A DNA stretch of 15,272 nucleotides from Rhodospirillaceae bacterium UBA4479 (GCA_002389175.1 DGNZ01000087.1:1-15272), one strand, 5' to 3'. Positions 8,135-15,166 are shown, numbered from the stretch's first letter. The notes: generated by a model not told the origin, from the letters alone. Numbers and translations: made by a program.

Positions 8135-8728
8135 TCAGCGCTGTTTCGTGCTTTCTGCAAGATAATCGATATTCGTAACCAGTTGCGCGTACTTGTTCAA
8201 GCGGCTGGTTTTGCGAAAATGCCGATCAATAATTTTGATGATTTCAAAGCACAGGCTGACAACTTTTTGCTCTGTCTCTGTCGGCAAAGTCCCTTTGTTG
8301 AGCTTTTTATCAATAGACTTCGCAAACTTCTCACAAAACTTGCGAAAACCTATTGTTTGATAATCTAAGCCCGGTGTCTCTTCGCCGATTGATGCCAATT
8401 GCAACAAAAGCCCTTGGATTTCAGCCACGACAGCATTGCCTTCATCCAATGCTATCGTGCCATTTAAGACCTTCTGGCGCGAAATACAGGCGAAACTTCG
8501 ACACTTAGAAGGTCGATCAATATAGATCCCGCAGGACGTACCATCCAAGAATTGGCAAGGATGTGTCAAAGCCCGTTTGCCTGGCTTATTCATCTTATAT
8601 GCACCAACGTCTACATTTTGAAGTTCGTGCTCCTTAAAGCTGACGTATTCAAACAGCAACCCCGTGCAGCAAAGCCCGCATTGCTGGCATAGGTTCGAAG
8701 CATCTTGTGCAGTGTTCGTTTTTTCCAT
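8135..8728 (-). CDS. YkgJ-type cysteine-cluster protein
   Basis: A 197-residue protein from ATG 8728; the frame extends to a TTG at 8764, but the added residues look unrelated. Eight cysteines cluster in the first 81 residues: C14, C17, C20 and C21 (CQQCGLCC), C58, C66, C76 and C81, with IDRPSKCRSFAC near the end. This is the YkgJ / Fe-S-oxidoreductase-like zinc- or iron-binding signature (CxxCxxCC and RPxxCRxFxC). The remaining 110 residues are helical and basic, without recognisable motifs. No clear ribosome site precedes either start. It lies downstream of the PAS gene on the same strand after a 110-bp gap. It faces DUF6111 tail to tail with 28 bp between the stops. The metal and substrate are unknown. 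Confidence 0.85.
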   Translation of the reverse strand: MEKTNTAQDASNLCQQCGLCCTGLLFEYVSFKEHELQNVDVGAYKMNKPGKRALTHPCQFLDGTSCGIYIDRPSKCRSFACISRQKVLNGTIALDEGNAVVAEIQGLLLQLASIGEETPGLDYQTIGFRKFCEKFAKSIDKKLNKGTLPTETEQKVVSLCFEIIKIIDRHFRKTSRLNKYAQLVTNIDYLAESTKQR

Positions 8729-8838
8729 GAAGGCAAGGCTGCCTGTATAGGGAAACTGAATCAAGAATTAGGTATCAATTGCACATAGCAACCAAACTGG
8801 GACGACGCAGCGGCAATTAAAGCGAAAAACCCGCGAAC

Positions 8839-9384
8839 CTAACTGGATCCAACTTGGAAAAGGGGATTAAGCGCTGGTGTAAACTGGGTCGCTTTGTCGA
8901 CCATAATATAGGCGCTCAAGATATGGCTTATGTTTCCATCTTTCTCGAGCGGCAAATCAACTCCGCAAATTTTAATATACCCCCGTTTTTGCGGCGATAA
9001 TGATCCAGACACGAAACCGATCAGGCGTTCATCAATCAACCGCTCAAGATATCCGCGCTCAAAATTTTCCCAGACATTCGAGACGTTTGAAATCTCGGAC
9101 ACTTTTTTATTCGTGTAATCGCTGCCCCACCAATTTGTGATGGTTGTGCCCCATAGCACCCAGCGTAAATCCACCGGATTATAGCTTATTTCAGCCAAGG
9201 ATACCTGTCCCCACCAGCCTTCGAATTCTAGGGGATCAAAATCACGCCAGCACGGGAAGCAATTTGAGCGAGGCCATTTCGAACGCCACAACTGAACAAA
9301 TGTCTCGAGTTTTCCGAATTCTTCAGGTGATGAATCATTTTGAAAAGCCAAATAAGACCAAGGGCTTTTGGTATCACTCATCAT
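8839..9384 (-). CDS. PAS-domain protein (PAS_5 / DUF1457-like)
   Basis: A 181-residue single-domain protein. The pattern LWRSKWPRSNCFPCWRDFDP (about 32-51), followed by RWVLWGTTITNWWGSDYTNK and a strand-rich tail, resembles the alphaproteobacterial PAS_5 family, in which a tryptophan and an arginine/aspartate pair start the fold. There is no kinase, GGDEF or DNA-binding domain, so any output must come from a partner. The protein is unusually rich in tryptophan. Two adjacent ATG codons (9384 and 9381) could each start it; AGGGG lies 11 nt upstream of the first. It is divergent from cca across a 72-bp gap. Ligand and role are unknown. Confidence 0.7.
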   Translation of the reverse strand: MMSDTKSPWSYLAFQNDSSPEEFGKLETFVQLWRSKWPRSNCFPCWRDFDPLEFEGWWGQVSLAEISYNPVDLRWVLWGTTITNWWGSDYTNKKVSEISNVSNVWENFERGYLERLIDERLIGFVSGSLSPQKRGYIKICGVDLPLEKDGNISHILSAYIMVDKATQFTPALNPLFQVGSS

Positions 9385-9402
9385 AACGTGCTATTCCCCT
9401 GA

Positions 9403-9408
9403 ATTATC
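9403..9408 (-). promoter_or_regulatory. Possible -10 element of the PAS gene
   Basis: Minus-strand GATAAT lies 18 nt upstream of the PAS ATG, with the AGGGG ribosome site between them. I see no convincing -35 partner at the right distance, so this is tentative. Confidence 0.3.
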
Positions 9409-9422
9409 GCAGCGTGACCCTG

Positions 9423-9451
9423 TTGGCCTCGCCGCGCCCCCAGCTTATTAT
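9423..9451 (+). promoter_or_regulatory. Promoter-like sequence at the cca start
   Basis: TTGGCC (9423-9428) and TATTAT (9446-9451) are separated by 17 nt, a good sigma-70 spacing. The expected transcript start is about 9458, on top of the first cca ATG. If real, the mRNA is leaderless, or translation begins at the second ATG (9466). Confidence 0.45.
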
Positions 9452-9456
9452 AGATC

Positions 9457-10755
9457 ATGATTTCGATGACCGCGACACAAGACCCAACTGGCAAACTCGG
9501 CCCCGAACCGTGGATCATCGCGCCCACAACCGTGCGCGTGATGGACGCATTAACAGCAAATGGCGCTGATGTTCGGTTTGTCGGAGGCTGCGTTCGTGAC
9601 GCCATCGCAAAAAGACCTGTCAAAGATATCGATATCGCGACGCCGGATGAACCGACCAAAGTGGTCGAACTTTTGCGCAATGCGGGAATCAGATACGAAC
9701 CCACAGGTATCGATCATGGCACCGTCACTGCGATCTGCGACGATGCAACCTTTGAAATCACAACACTGCGCAAAGATGTCGAGACCTTCGGGCGACGCGC
9801 CGTGGTCGCGTTTACTGATGATTGGATCGTTGATTCATCACGCCGGGATTTCACCATCAATGCCATGTCTGCGAACCGAGATGGTGATGTTTTTGACTAT
9901 CATAATGGGATCAAAGATCTCGCATACGGACAGATAAGATTTATCGGTAGCGCCGACGCCAGAATCTCTGAAGATTATTTACGTATTATGCGGTTTTTCA
10001 GGTTCTATGGACATTACGGACAACCGCCGTGTGATCAAAATGCATTTTTGGCGTGTCGAAAATATGCCGAAAAACTCTCAGATATATCTGCCGAACGCAT
10101 TCGAGAAGAATTGCTGAAAATTGTGATGGCCCCTGATGCCGCCGATGTTTTCTTATTGATGCGCGAAGCCAATGTCCTTGATGTTATCCTGCCCGACGCG
10201 ACTGCCATAGGCAGACTTCGGGCTGCAAGTTGGTTGGCGAACAGAGGGATCGTCATCCACGGCATGAACCCAGACCCCATCCGCCGTTTGGGTGCGGTGC
10301 TAGGTCCGACAAGCGATGTTTCAATGATGTCGAGCCGCCTCAGGTTATCCAACCGCGAAAGCCATCGATTATCAAACATGGCTGAACTTGCGCCACGACT
10401 TGAAAACATCATGAATGAGGTTGAGACCCGACAATTGATTCATTCAAGCGGCGCCGAAGCCGTTCAAGATGCTGCCATTTTGGCATGGGCGTCGCGACTG
10501 GCAGAAGTCGCGCGACTGCCTACCGATGAAACGGCGGCTCGGCTTAAACAATTGGAAATGTCCTTTTCCTGGACAGCCCCCGAACTTCCCGTGACCGGTG
10601 CGGATGCACAAACCCTGGGCCTGACACGTGGACCAAAGATCGGACGGGTGCTAAGAGCAGTTGAAGATTGGTGGTCCGAGGGCGACTTTAAAGCCGATCG
10701 CGATGCATGCTTAGAAAAATTAAAATCAGAAATCAGCCAGATATCGGATAAATAA
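9457..10755 (+). CDS. cca: CCA tRNA nucleotidyltransferase
   Basis: A 432-residue enzyme that adds or repairs the 3' CCA end of tRNAs. The class II nucleotidyltransferase head is clear: VGGCVRD (42-48) and the metal-binding DIDIA (57-61, aspartates 57 and 59). Then come RRDFTINAM (129-137), ISEDYLRIMRFFRFY (170-184) and ERIREELLK (212-220). The rest is the helical body and tail; no HD phosphohydrolase motif is visible. No ribosome site precedes ATG 9457, and ATG 9466 is an equally plausible start. It leads a tight plus-strand run with the GDSL hydrolase (3 nt gap) and DUF3253. Confidence 0.96.
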   Translation: MISMTATQDPTGKLGPEPWIIAPTTVRVMDALTANGADVRFVGGCVRDAIAKRPVKDIDIATPDEPTKVVELLRNAGIRYEPTGIDHGTVTAICDDATFEITTLRKDVETFGRRAVVAFTDDWIVDSSRRDFTINAMSANRDGDVFDYHNGIKDLAYGQIRFIGSADARISEDYLRIMRFFRFYGHYGQPPCDQNAFLACRKYAEKLSDISAERIREELLKIVMAPDAADVFLLMREANVLDVILPDATAIGRLRAASWLANRGIVIHGMNPDPIRRLGAVLGPTSDVSMMSSRLRLSNRESHRLSNMAELAPRLENIMNEVETRQLIHSSGAEAVQDAAILAWASRLAEVARLPTDETAARLKQLEMSFSWTAPELPVTGADAQTLGLTRGPKIGRVLRAVEDWWSEGDFKADRDACLEKLKSEISQISDK

Positions 10756-10758
10756 TTA

Positions 10759-11397
10759 ATGACTGAACTCAGAATATGCTTCATCGGCGATAGTCTTGTC
10801 CTGGGCACAGGTGATGATGAATTCTTGGGGTGGCCTGGGCGGATCATGCAACGCGAACGCCAGGTTGGGCATGATGTCACCATGTGTAACCTGGGTATTC
10901 GCGGTGACACGACAACCATGATTGAAACGCGCTGGCGTGCCGAGGCCGAGGTGCGTATGCCCGCTGAAAACCCTTGTGCGCTAGTGTTCTCTTTTGGCTG
11001 TAACGACATGGCGATGGATGGGGGCAAATTGCGAAATACCCCAGAAGACGCCGTCGCATCAGCCAAAAGGATAATTTCGGAAGCCAAAGACTGGCTGCCG
11101 ACCCTTTGGATTGGCCCGCCGCCGGTCAATGACGACGATATGCCATTTTCATCAGCACCCGGCCGTGAACGGTTTCTGTCGTCGAGTAGAAACGCCCAGT
11201 TATCTGATATGTTTGAAAAAACGGCAGATGAACTTGGCGTTCCGTATTTGGATATCTTCACGCCACTCAGTGCAAACCCAGACTGGCCGCAGTATTACAC
11301 CAAGGGTGATGGTGTGCATCCAACAAGCGATGGGTACGCTGTCATCGCCGAAGATATCATCGGCTGGGATGGGTGGCGGAAATGGTTTGATGGCTGA
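10759..11397 (+). CDS. SGNH/GDSL-family hydrolase
   Basis: A 212-residue esterase-like protein with the SGNH blocks in order. Block I is FIGDSLVLG with Ser12, block II is LGIRGDT (Gly46 or Gly49), block III is GCND with Asn82, and block V is DGVHP with Asp184 and His187. All catalytic positions are therefore present. There is no signal peptide or lipobox, so it is probably cytosolic. It may act on acyl esters or thioesters, but the substrate cannot be read from the sequence. The gene starts 3 nt after the cca stop and overlaps the DUF3253 start by 8 bp, which suggests one transcript. Confidence 0.9.
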   Translation: MTELRICFIGDSLVLGTGDDEFLGWPGRIMQRERQVGHDVTMCNLGIRGDTTTMIETRWRAEAEVRMPAENPCALVFSFGCNDMAMDGGKLRNTPEDAVASAKRIISEAKDWLPTLWIGPPPVNDDDMPFSSAPGRERFLSSSRNAQLSDMFEKTADELGVPYLDIFTPLSANPDWPQYYTKGDGVHPTSDGYAVIAEDIIGWDGWRKWFDG

Positions 11398-11668
11398 GTC
11401 ATCACAGAAACTAAACGATCTTGATACCCGACTGCGCAATCAGATTCTTTTGCTTGTTGAAGAACGTGGTTTGGGGAAAACGATCTGCCCGTCCGAAGTA
11501 GCCAGAGCCACTCGACCCGACGACTGGCGCCCTTTGTTGAAAAAGGTCCGACAAGCGGCAATCCTCTTGGCCGATGAAGGCCAAATATCAATTTATCGAA
11601 AAGGCAAGCCGATCCCAACTGATCAAGTCCGTGGGGTTATCAGGCTAGGTCTTCCTGCGCCTCAGTAA
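11390..11668 (+). CDS. DUF3253 family protein
   Basis: A 92-residue protein from ATG 11390, inside the end of the hydrolase gene. The frame is open further upstream, but that stretch overlaps the hydrolase and has no family resemblance. The motif GKTICPSEVARA (29-40), then WRPLLKKVRQAAILLADEG and IYRKGKPI, identifies DUF3253, a small winged-helix-like family of unknown function. The pattern could suit nucleic-acid binding, but that is inference. Its last 29 bp overlap the end of the opposing PilZ gene, so the two transcripts must share sequence. Confidence 0.85.
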   Translation: MAESSQKLNDLDTRLRNQILLLVEERGLGKTICPSEVARATRPDDWRPLLKKVRQAAILLADEGQISIYRKGKPIPTDQVRGVIRLGLPAPQ

Positions 11669-12008
11669 AATCTCCACCGATAGTGCGGAGGATACGAAAC
11701 GCTGCATCGTCCAGTTTCAGGCATGACAACGCAGCCAGCCCCTCGTCGCGCATCGCGCGAATGACCCGAGCGCGAATATCAACGGTCTGTGGTGATGATG
11801 CCCGTTTGTAAGCTTCTTCATGGACAAGTCCATCAATGCGGATCAACGCACCCGTCGGTAATGCGCCGCTTTCGTCTTCGATGAGGAGCCCGCCATAACT
11901 CCATTCCACTGTTCTGTAGACCCGTCCACCAACGCGCACGTATAGCTGCGGTTGCTGCACACGCAAGTGCTCGCGGCGCTCGCCACCAGATCGATCTAAA
12001 TGTCCCAT
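11640..12008 (-). CDS. PilZ-domain protein
   Basis: A 122-residue protein from ATG 12008; a TTG at 12047 would add 13 residues without visible domain content. The PilZ c-di-GMP motif RxxxR appears in RREHLR (R12 and R16). The second motif, normally [D/N]xSxxG, reads E35-W-S-Y-G-G40, with glutamate replacing Asp/Asn. That may weaken or alter ligand binding. A PilZ-like beta-barrel pattern follows to about residue 105. It is the last gene of the minus-strand run from trmL, 68 bp after the PrpF stop. The target is unknown; single-domain PilZ proteins generally act by binding partners. Confidence 0.8.
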   Translation of the reverse strand: MGHLDRSGGERREHLRVQQPQLYVRVGGRVYRTVEWSYGGLLIEDESGALPTGALIRIDGLVHEEAYKRASSPQTVDIRARVIRAMRDEGLAALSCLKLDDAAFRILRTIGGDFTEAQEDLA

Positions 12009-12076
12009 AATGACCCCATTTGGTTCCCAGTGGGTCAAAAGTATCAATTATTGCTATAACTTAGCTGTGATCTACG

Positions 12077-13210
12077 TCACGGGTGCGGCACCAGCACCTG
12101 ACCGGCCATTAACGGGCGCGCCGTGCGGTATACCGTGCAGCTTTTTGCGAACACATTTTCATTGCTCACATCCACATCCGCATCAACCGGGATGATGCCA
12201 GATGGATTAGCGATCCGAATATCATCTGTTTGAAGACCACAAATCATATACGGGATGGAACCTGGAATACGGCACGCAACACCAAGGCACATCGCCCCCG
12301 TTAATGGGAGCGCACGGTGTACTTGGCCCATCGATACGATACGCGCAGTGATATCCATATTATCGGGTGATAAAACATTGCCATCTAATGAAACACTCTC
12401 AGCTGGCTTGCTTACAATCCCGATTTTGGGATTTCCCAATGGCACATCTTCGGGCGTTTCCGCCAATCCCATTTTCACACCAGCAACCCGTCGAATGCTC
12501 TCGAGTGCGTCCATAAATGTATGGTCGGCCTCAAGCTCATCGACAGTCTCGGTTGCGGTCTTTCCCAGTCGGTCTGCAGATACGAATACAACAGCGTTCG
12601 ATGCATCGACTGCGCTGACTTCGACCTCGCCAAGTCCAGGCACATTCAACACATCAATCGCGTTTCCGCTTGGCAGCAATTCCCCGGTTGTCGCGCCACC
12701 GGGTTCCAAATAATCGAGGCGTATTTTCGATCCGCTACCGCCCACACCCGGAATTTCAAAATCACCAACAGGATCAAAAGCCCCCTCAGAAACTAAGAAC
12801 GTTGCGTGATAAATCTTGCCCGTATTCGTGTTATGGACACGAACCGTCTGTTGGCCATTCTTTGCTCCCACCAGTCCCTGATCGACAGCAAACGGTCCGA
12901 TCGCAGAAGACAAATTCCCGCAGGTGGCAGAATAATCAACCACCGGCTCATCAATCACCACCTGCGCAAACGTGTAATCGACATCGGCGCCATCTTTAGT
13001 CGATGGTCCTACGATAACGGCCTTGGACAGCGATGAGACCCCGCCCCCCATACCATTTAACTGGCGTCCATATGGGTCGGGACTGCCAAGCGCATGGACA
13101 AAAATTTGATCCCGCGCCGCCAAATCGTCGGGCAGATCGTCAAACCGAAAGAACACCCCCTTGGATGTTCCCCCGCGCATAAAGACAGCATTAAAAGCGC
13201 GCTGGGTCAT
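12077..13210 (-). CDS. PrpF-family isomerase
   Basis: A 377-residue protein from ATG 13210. A TTG at 13225 would touch the preceding gene's stop and adds only five residues. It has the diaminopimelate-epimerase-like fold signatures of the PrpF/AcnD-associated family: FMRGGTSKG (10-18, Lys17), GGGVSSLSK (55-63), SATCGNLSSAIGPFA (94-108, Cys97) and MCLGVAC (307-313). Known relatives isomerise 2-methylaconitate or tautomerise 4-oxalomesaconate through proton shifts next to carboxylates. No prpB, prpC, acnD or gallate genes are visible here, so the substrate is open. It lies between a small membrane protein and PilZ in the trmL-hemF run. Confidence 0.9.
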   Translation of the reverse strand: MTQRAFNAVFMRGGTSKGVFFRFDDLPDDLAARDQIFVHALGSPDPYGRQLNGMGGGVSSLSKAVIVGPSTKDGADVDYTFAQVVIDEPVVDYSATCGNLSSAIGPFAVDQGLVGAKNGQQTVRVHNTNTGKIYHATFLVSEGAFDPVGDFEIPGVGGSGSKIRLDYLEPGGATTGELLPSGNAIDVLNVPGLGEVEVSAVDASNAVVFVSADRLGKTATETVDELEADHTFMDALESIRRVAGVKMGLAETPEDVPLGNPKIGIVSKPAESVSLDGNVLSPDNMDITARIVSMGQVHRALPLTGAMCLGVACRIPGSIPYMICGLQTDDIRIANPSGIIPVDADVDVSNENVFAKSCTVYRTARPLMAGQVLVPHP

Positions 13211-13225
13211 ATTAATGGCCGCCAA

Positions 13226-13405
13226 TCAGCTTTTGGGCCCTGCAAAGAACCAGATGATGACGCCCAAAAGCGGCAGCAACAGAATTAATATGATCCAAAA
13301 TACTTTTGAGCCTGTCGTGGCATTCGATCCCAGCGTTTTGATGATCGCATATACGTTCGCAATTAAGATCAGCAGTCCGCCGATACCAATTCCTTCTAAA
13401 CCCAT
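13226..13405 (-). CDS. PLDc_N-type small membrane protein
   Basis: A 59-residue protein between hemF and the PrpF gene. It has two membrane helices (about 5-24 and 35-55). The second holds the pattern K-V-F-W followed by LPLLGVIIWFFAG, typical of the phospholipase-D-nuclease N-terminal (PLDc_N) family of small membrane proteins; despite the name there is no HKD catalytic motif. A ribosome site (AAAGGAA) lies 6 nt before ATG 13405. Its stop abuts the possible TTG start of the PrpF gene and lies 15 nt before that gene's ATG. It starts 34 nt after the hemF stop. Role unknown; candidates are an envelope or cofactor-delivery partner. Confidence 0.8.
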   Translation of the reverse strand: MGLEGIGIGGLLILIANVYAIIKTLGSNATTGSKVFWIILILLLPLLGVIIWFFAGPKS

Positions 13406-13411
13406 GATGAA

Positions 13412-13418
13412 TTCCTTT
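13412..13418 (-). promoter_or_regulatory. Ribosome-binding site of the 59-residue membrane protein
   Basis: Minus-strand AAAGGAA lies 6 nt before ATG 13405. This well-placed site is the main nucleotide-level support that the short frame is translated. Confidence 0.6.
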
Positions 13419-13439
13419 TAAACAGTTAGTTAAATACGC

Positions 13440-14327
13440 TTAAGGCCAAGCAACATCTGGCGGCAGGCTCATCAAGATCGCTTCGACGTTGCCGCCCGTT
13501 TTTAATCCAAAGATCGTGCCACGATCATAAAGCAAGTTGAACTCCACATAGCGCCCGCGCTTGATGCGTTGTGCCTGCTTTTCTTCTGGCGTCCACGCCT
13601 TATTCATCTTGTCCCGTGCAATATCTGGATAAACATGAACGAACGCACTACCTACATCTTTGGTCAACGCAAAATCCGCTTCCCAATCGCCCGTATTGTG
13701 GTTGTCATAAAAGATACCGCCGACGCCACGAGCCTCGTTTCGGTGCGGTAAGAAAAAGTACTCATCACACCATTTTTTGTATTTGGGATGTAGGTCTGTG
13801 TCGTGCGTATCGCAAGCGTCCTTAAACGCCTTATGGAATCGCGCGGTTTCAGCGTCTTCGGGGAACACCGGTGTCAAATCACCACCGCCACCGAACCACC
13901 CCTGTGTCGTGACAATCATCCGGGTATTCATATGCGCAATGGGCACCAACGGTGATCTTGGATGCACCACTACAGATATGCCTGCCGCCCAAAACCGGGG
14001 ATCTTCTTTGGCACCGGGCATGCGTTCACGGAATTCTTCGGAAAACTCGCCATGAACAACTGAAACATTCACGCCCGCTTTTTCAAAAATACGTCCTTCG
14101 CGAAGTACAGCCATTTTGCCGCCGCCGCCACCTGGCCGTTCCCAAGACGTTCGTTCAAACGTTTTGGGCTCAATGGCTTCATTCAACGCTTGCGGCGTGG
14201 CAATTTGTTCTAGTTCTTCCAATCGACCACATAGACGATCCCGCAATTCTGCAAACCAGTCTGTTGCCTGTATTTTATGTGCGTCACCATAATTAGCCAC
14301 GTCGTTTTGATTGTTCTCTGGCGTCAT
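13440..14327 (-). CDS. hemF: Aerobic coproporphyrinogen III oxidase
   Basis: A 295-residue oxygen-dependent enzyme that converts coproporphyrinogen III to protoporphyrinogen IX in haem synthesis. Family landmarks are SWERPGGGGG (61-70), FEKAGVNVS (81-89), HPRSPLVPIAHMNTR (122-136), WFGGGGDLTP (144-153), YKKWCDEYFFLPHRNEARG (183-201) and RGRYVEFNLLYDRG (257-270). The N-terminus is about 20 residues longer than E. coli HemF, and the C-terminus stops at SLPPDVAWP. It therefore lacks the roughly 25-residue tail of E. coli HemF; after the stop no homologous tail can be read. It starts 28 nt after the trmL stop and is transcribed away from petA, fitting an aerobic respiration locus. Confidence 0.95.
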   Translation of the reverse strand: MTPENNQNDVANYGDAHKIQATDWFAELRDRLCGRLEELEQIATPQALNEAIEPKTFERTSWERPGGGGGKMAVLREGRIFEKAGVNVSVVHGEFSEEFRERMPGAKEDPRFWAAGISVVVHPRSPLVPIAHMNTRMIVTTQGWFGGGGDLTPVFPEDAETARFHKAFKDACDTHDTDLHPKYKKWCDEYFFLPHRNEARGVGGIFYDNHNTGDWEADFALTKDVGSAFVHVYPDIARDKMNKAWTPEEKQAQRIKRGRYVEFNLLYDRGTIFGLKTGGNVEAILMSLPPDVAWP

Positions 14328-14355
14328 TTCGTCGTGATCCTCTAGTCCCAGGTTA

Positions 14356-14844
14356 TCAGCCTATTGTGTTTGAGCTTGGCAGCGCTTGCAACTGACGAAG
14401 CGCCTCAAATCCTGCAATGGCTCCCGCCACTGAAACATTTATCGACCGCAATCCTTTGCGCATCGGCAACCCGAGCCTAATATCTGCAAATTCATGAACA
14501 TCGTCCGGGACCCCCGCGCTTTCGCGGCCGAGCAACAAACAATCTCCTGAAATAAAATCAAATTTAGGCAACGACTCATCCCCCTTGGTCGTCAATAAAA
14601 CCAAGCGTGTGTATGGCTTTGCGTTCACGAACTGAGCCCAGCTGCTGTGCGTATTCATATCCAAGTGGTCAATATAATCCATTCCAGCGCGGCGTAATTT
14701 GGCGTGGGAAAGCGCGAATCCGCAGGGCTCAATCACATGAACGGGCACATTTAGACATGCCGCCGTGCGAAATATATTTCCTGCATTTTGAGGAATATCC
14801 GGCTCAAAAAGCGCAAAAGACACGCCAGATTGCATTTCAGTCAT
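14356..14844 (-). CDS. trmL: tRNA (cytidine(34)-2'-O)-methyltransferase
   Basis: A 162-residue SPOUT methyltransferase that methylates the ribose of the wobble base in tRNA-Leu isoacceptors, using S-adenosylmethionine. The three SPOUT motifs are present: PDIPQNAGNIFRTAACL (15-31), LGRESAGVP (105-113) and RSINVSVAGAIAGFEALRQL (133-152), which form the trefoil-knot cofactor site. Length matches the minimal TrmL type with no extra RNA-binding domain. It is the first gene of the minus-strand run leading into hemF. No strong ribosome site or promoter could be named upstream of ATG 14844. Confidence 0.93.
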   Translation of the reverse strand: MTEMQSGVSFALFEPDIPQNAGNIFRTAACLNVPVHVIEPCGFALSHAKLRRAGMDYIDHLDMNTHSSWAQFVNAKPYTRLVLLTTKGDESLPKFDFISGDCLLLGRESAGVPDDVHEFADIRLGLPMRKGLRSINVSVAGAIAGFEALRQLQALPSSNTIG

Positions 14845-14953
14845 GACGGGTCTGTACTCGCTTGTGTGACATCTGGCATATAACGATAGTTTTCATAAGG
14901 TTCTTTCGCGTTTTTGGATTATTTATCAAGGTGTTCGGGCTTCCTTTAATTCC

Positions 14954-14981
14954 TTGAAACGTTGCAGTCATCAAGTATAAC
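14954..14981 (+). promoter_or_regulatory. Candidate sigma-70 promoter for petA
   Basis: TTGAAA (14954-14959) and TATAAC (14976-14981) are separated by 16 nt. A transcript starting near 14988 would carry a leader of about 185 nt before petA. Judged by eye only. Confidence 0.4.
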
Positions 14982-15002
14982 AATCGCTATTGCGGTATCT
15001 AG

Positions 15003-15019
15003 CATACGGTCAACGTATG
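15003..15019. repeat. Perfect inverted repeat in the petA leader
   Basis: CATACG and CGTATG flank a 5-nt spacer (GTCAA), forming a perfect 6-bp dyad. It lies about 15-30 nt downstream of the predicted transcript start. It is a candidate operator for a dimeric regulator, or an RNA hairpin. The arms match no regulator site I can name. Confidence 0.45.
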
Positions 15020-15082
15020 TCGCTGCAAGTTTCGACCGGTGGGAATCTACAGAAGCCAATGTTAATTAGCCGAAGTAGGTAT

Positions 15083-15102
15083 CTTGGTGTAAACCGACCA
15101 AG
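15083..15102 (+). repeat. Hairpin candidate upstream of petA
   Basis: CTTGGT and ACCAAG pair perfectly around an 8-nt loop. No uridine run follows, so it is not an intrinsic terminator. It may be a leader-RNA structure or a binding site. Confidence 0.3.
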
Positions 15103-15160
15103 CGTTTGATTTGTATGGATTTAACTATTCTATGTATCAGTCGTTATAGGAAAAGTAATC

Positions 15161-15166
15161 AAGGGG
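15161..15166 (+). promoter_or_regulatory. Ribosome-binding site of petA
   Basis: AAGGGG lies 7 nt before ATG 15174, supporting the chosen start. Confidence 0.65.

Noticed and set aside
8729..8764. Longer YkgJ start at TTG 8764
   Set aside because: No ribosome site, and the extra twelve residues precede the family-typical beginning; ATG 8728 was preferred.
8821..8838. Possible terminator after the PAS gene (GCGGGTTTTTCGC on the minus strand)
   Set aside because: There is a T run but no matching stem arms of useful length.
10464..11261. A 265-codon open frame on the minus strand
   Set aside because: It lies antisense to the ends of cca and the GDSL hydrolase, both with intact catalytic motifs, and its translation shows no domain pattern.
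15083..15102. Intrinsic terminator or attenuator upstream of petA
   Set aside because: The hairpin is short and not followed by a T run, so it is listed only as a repeat.
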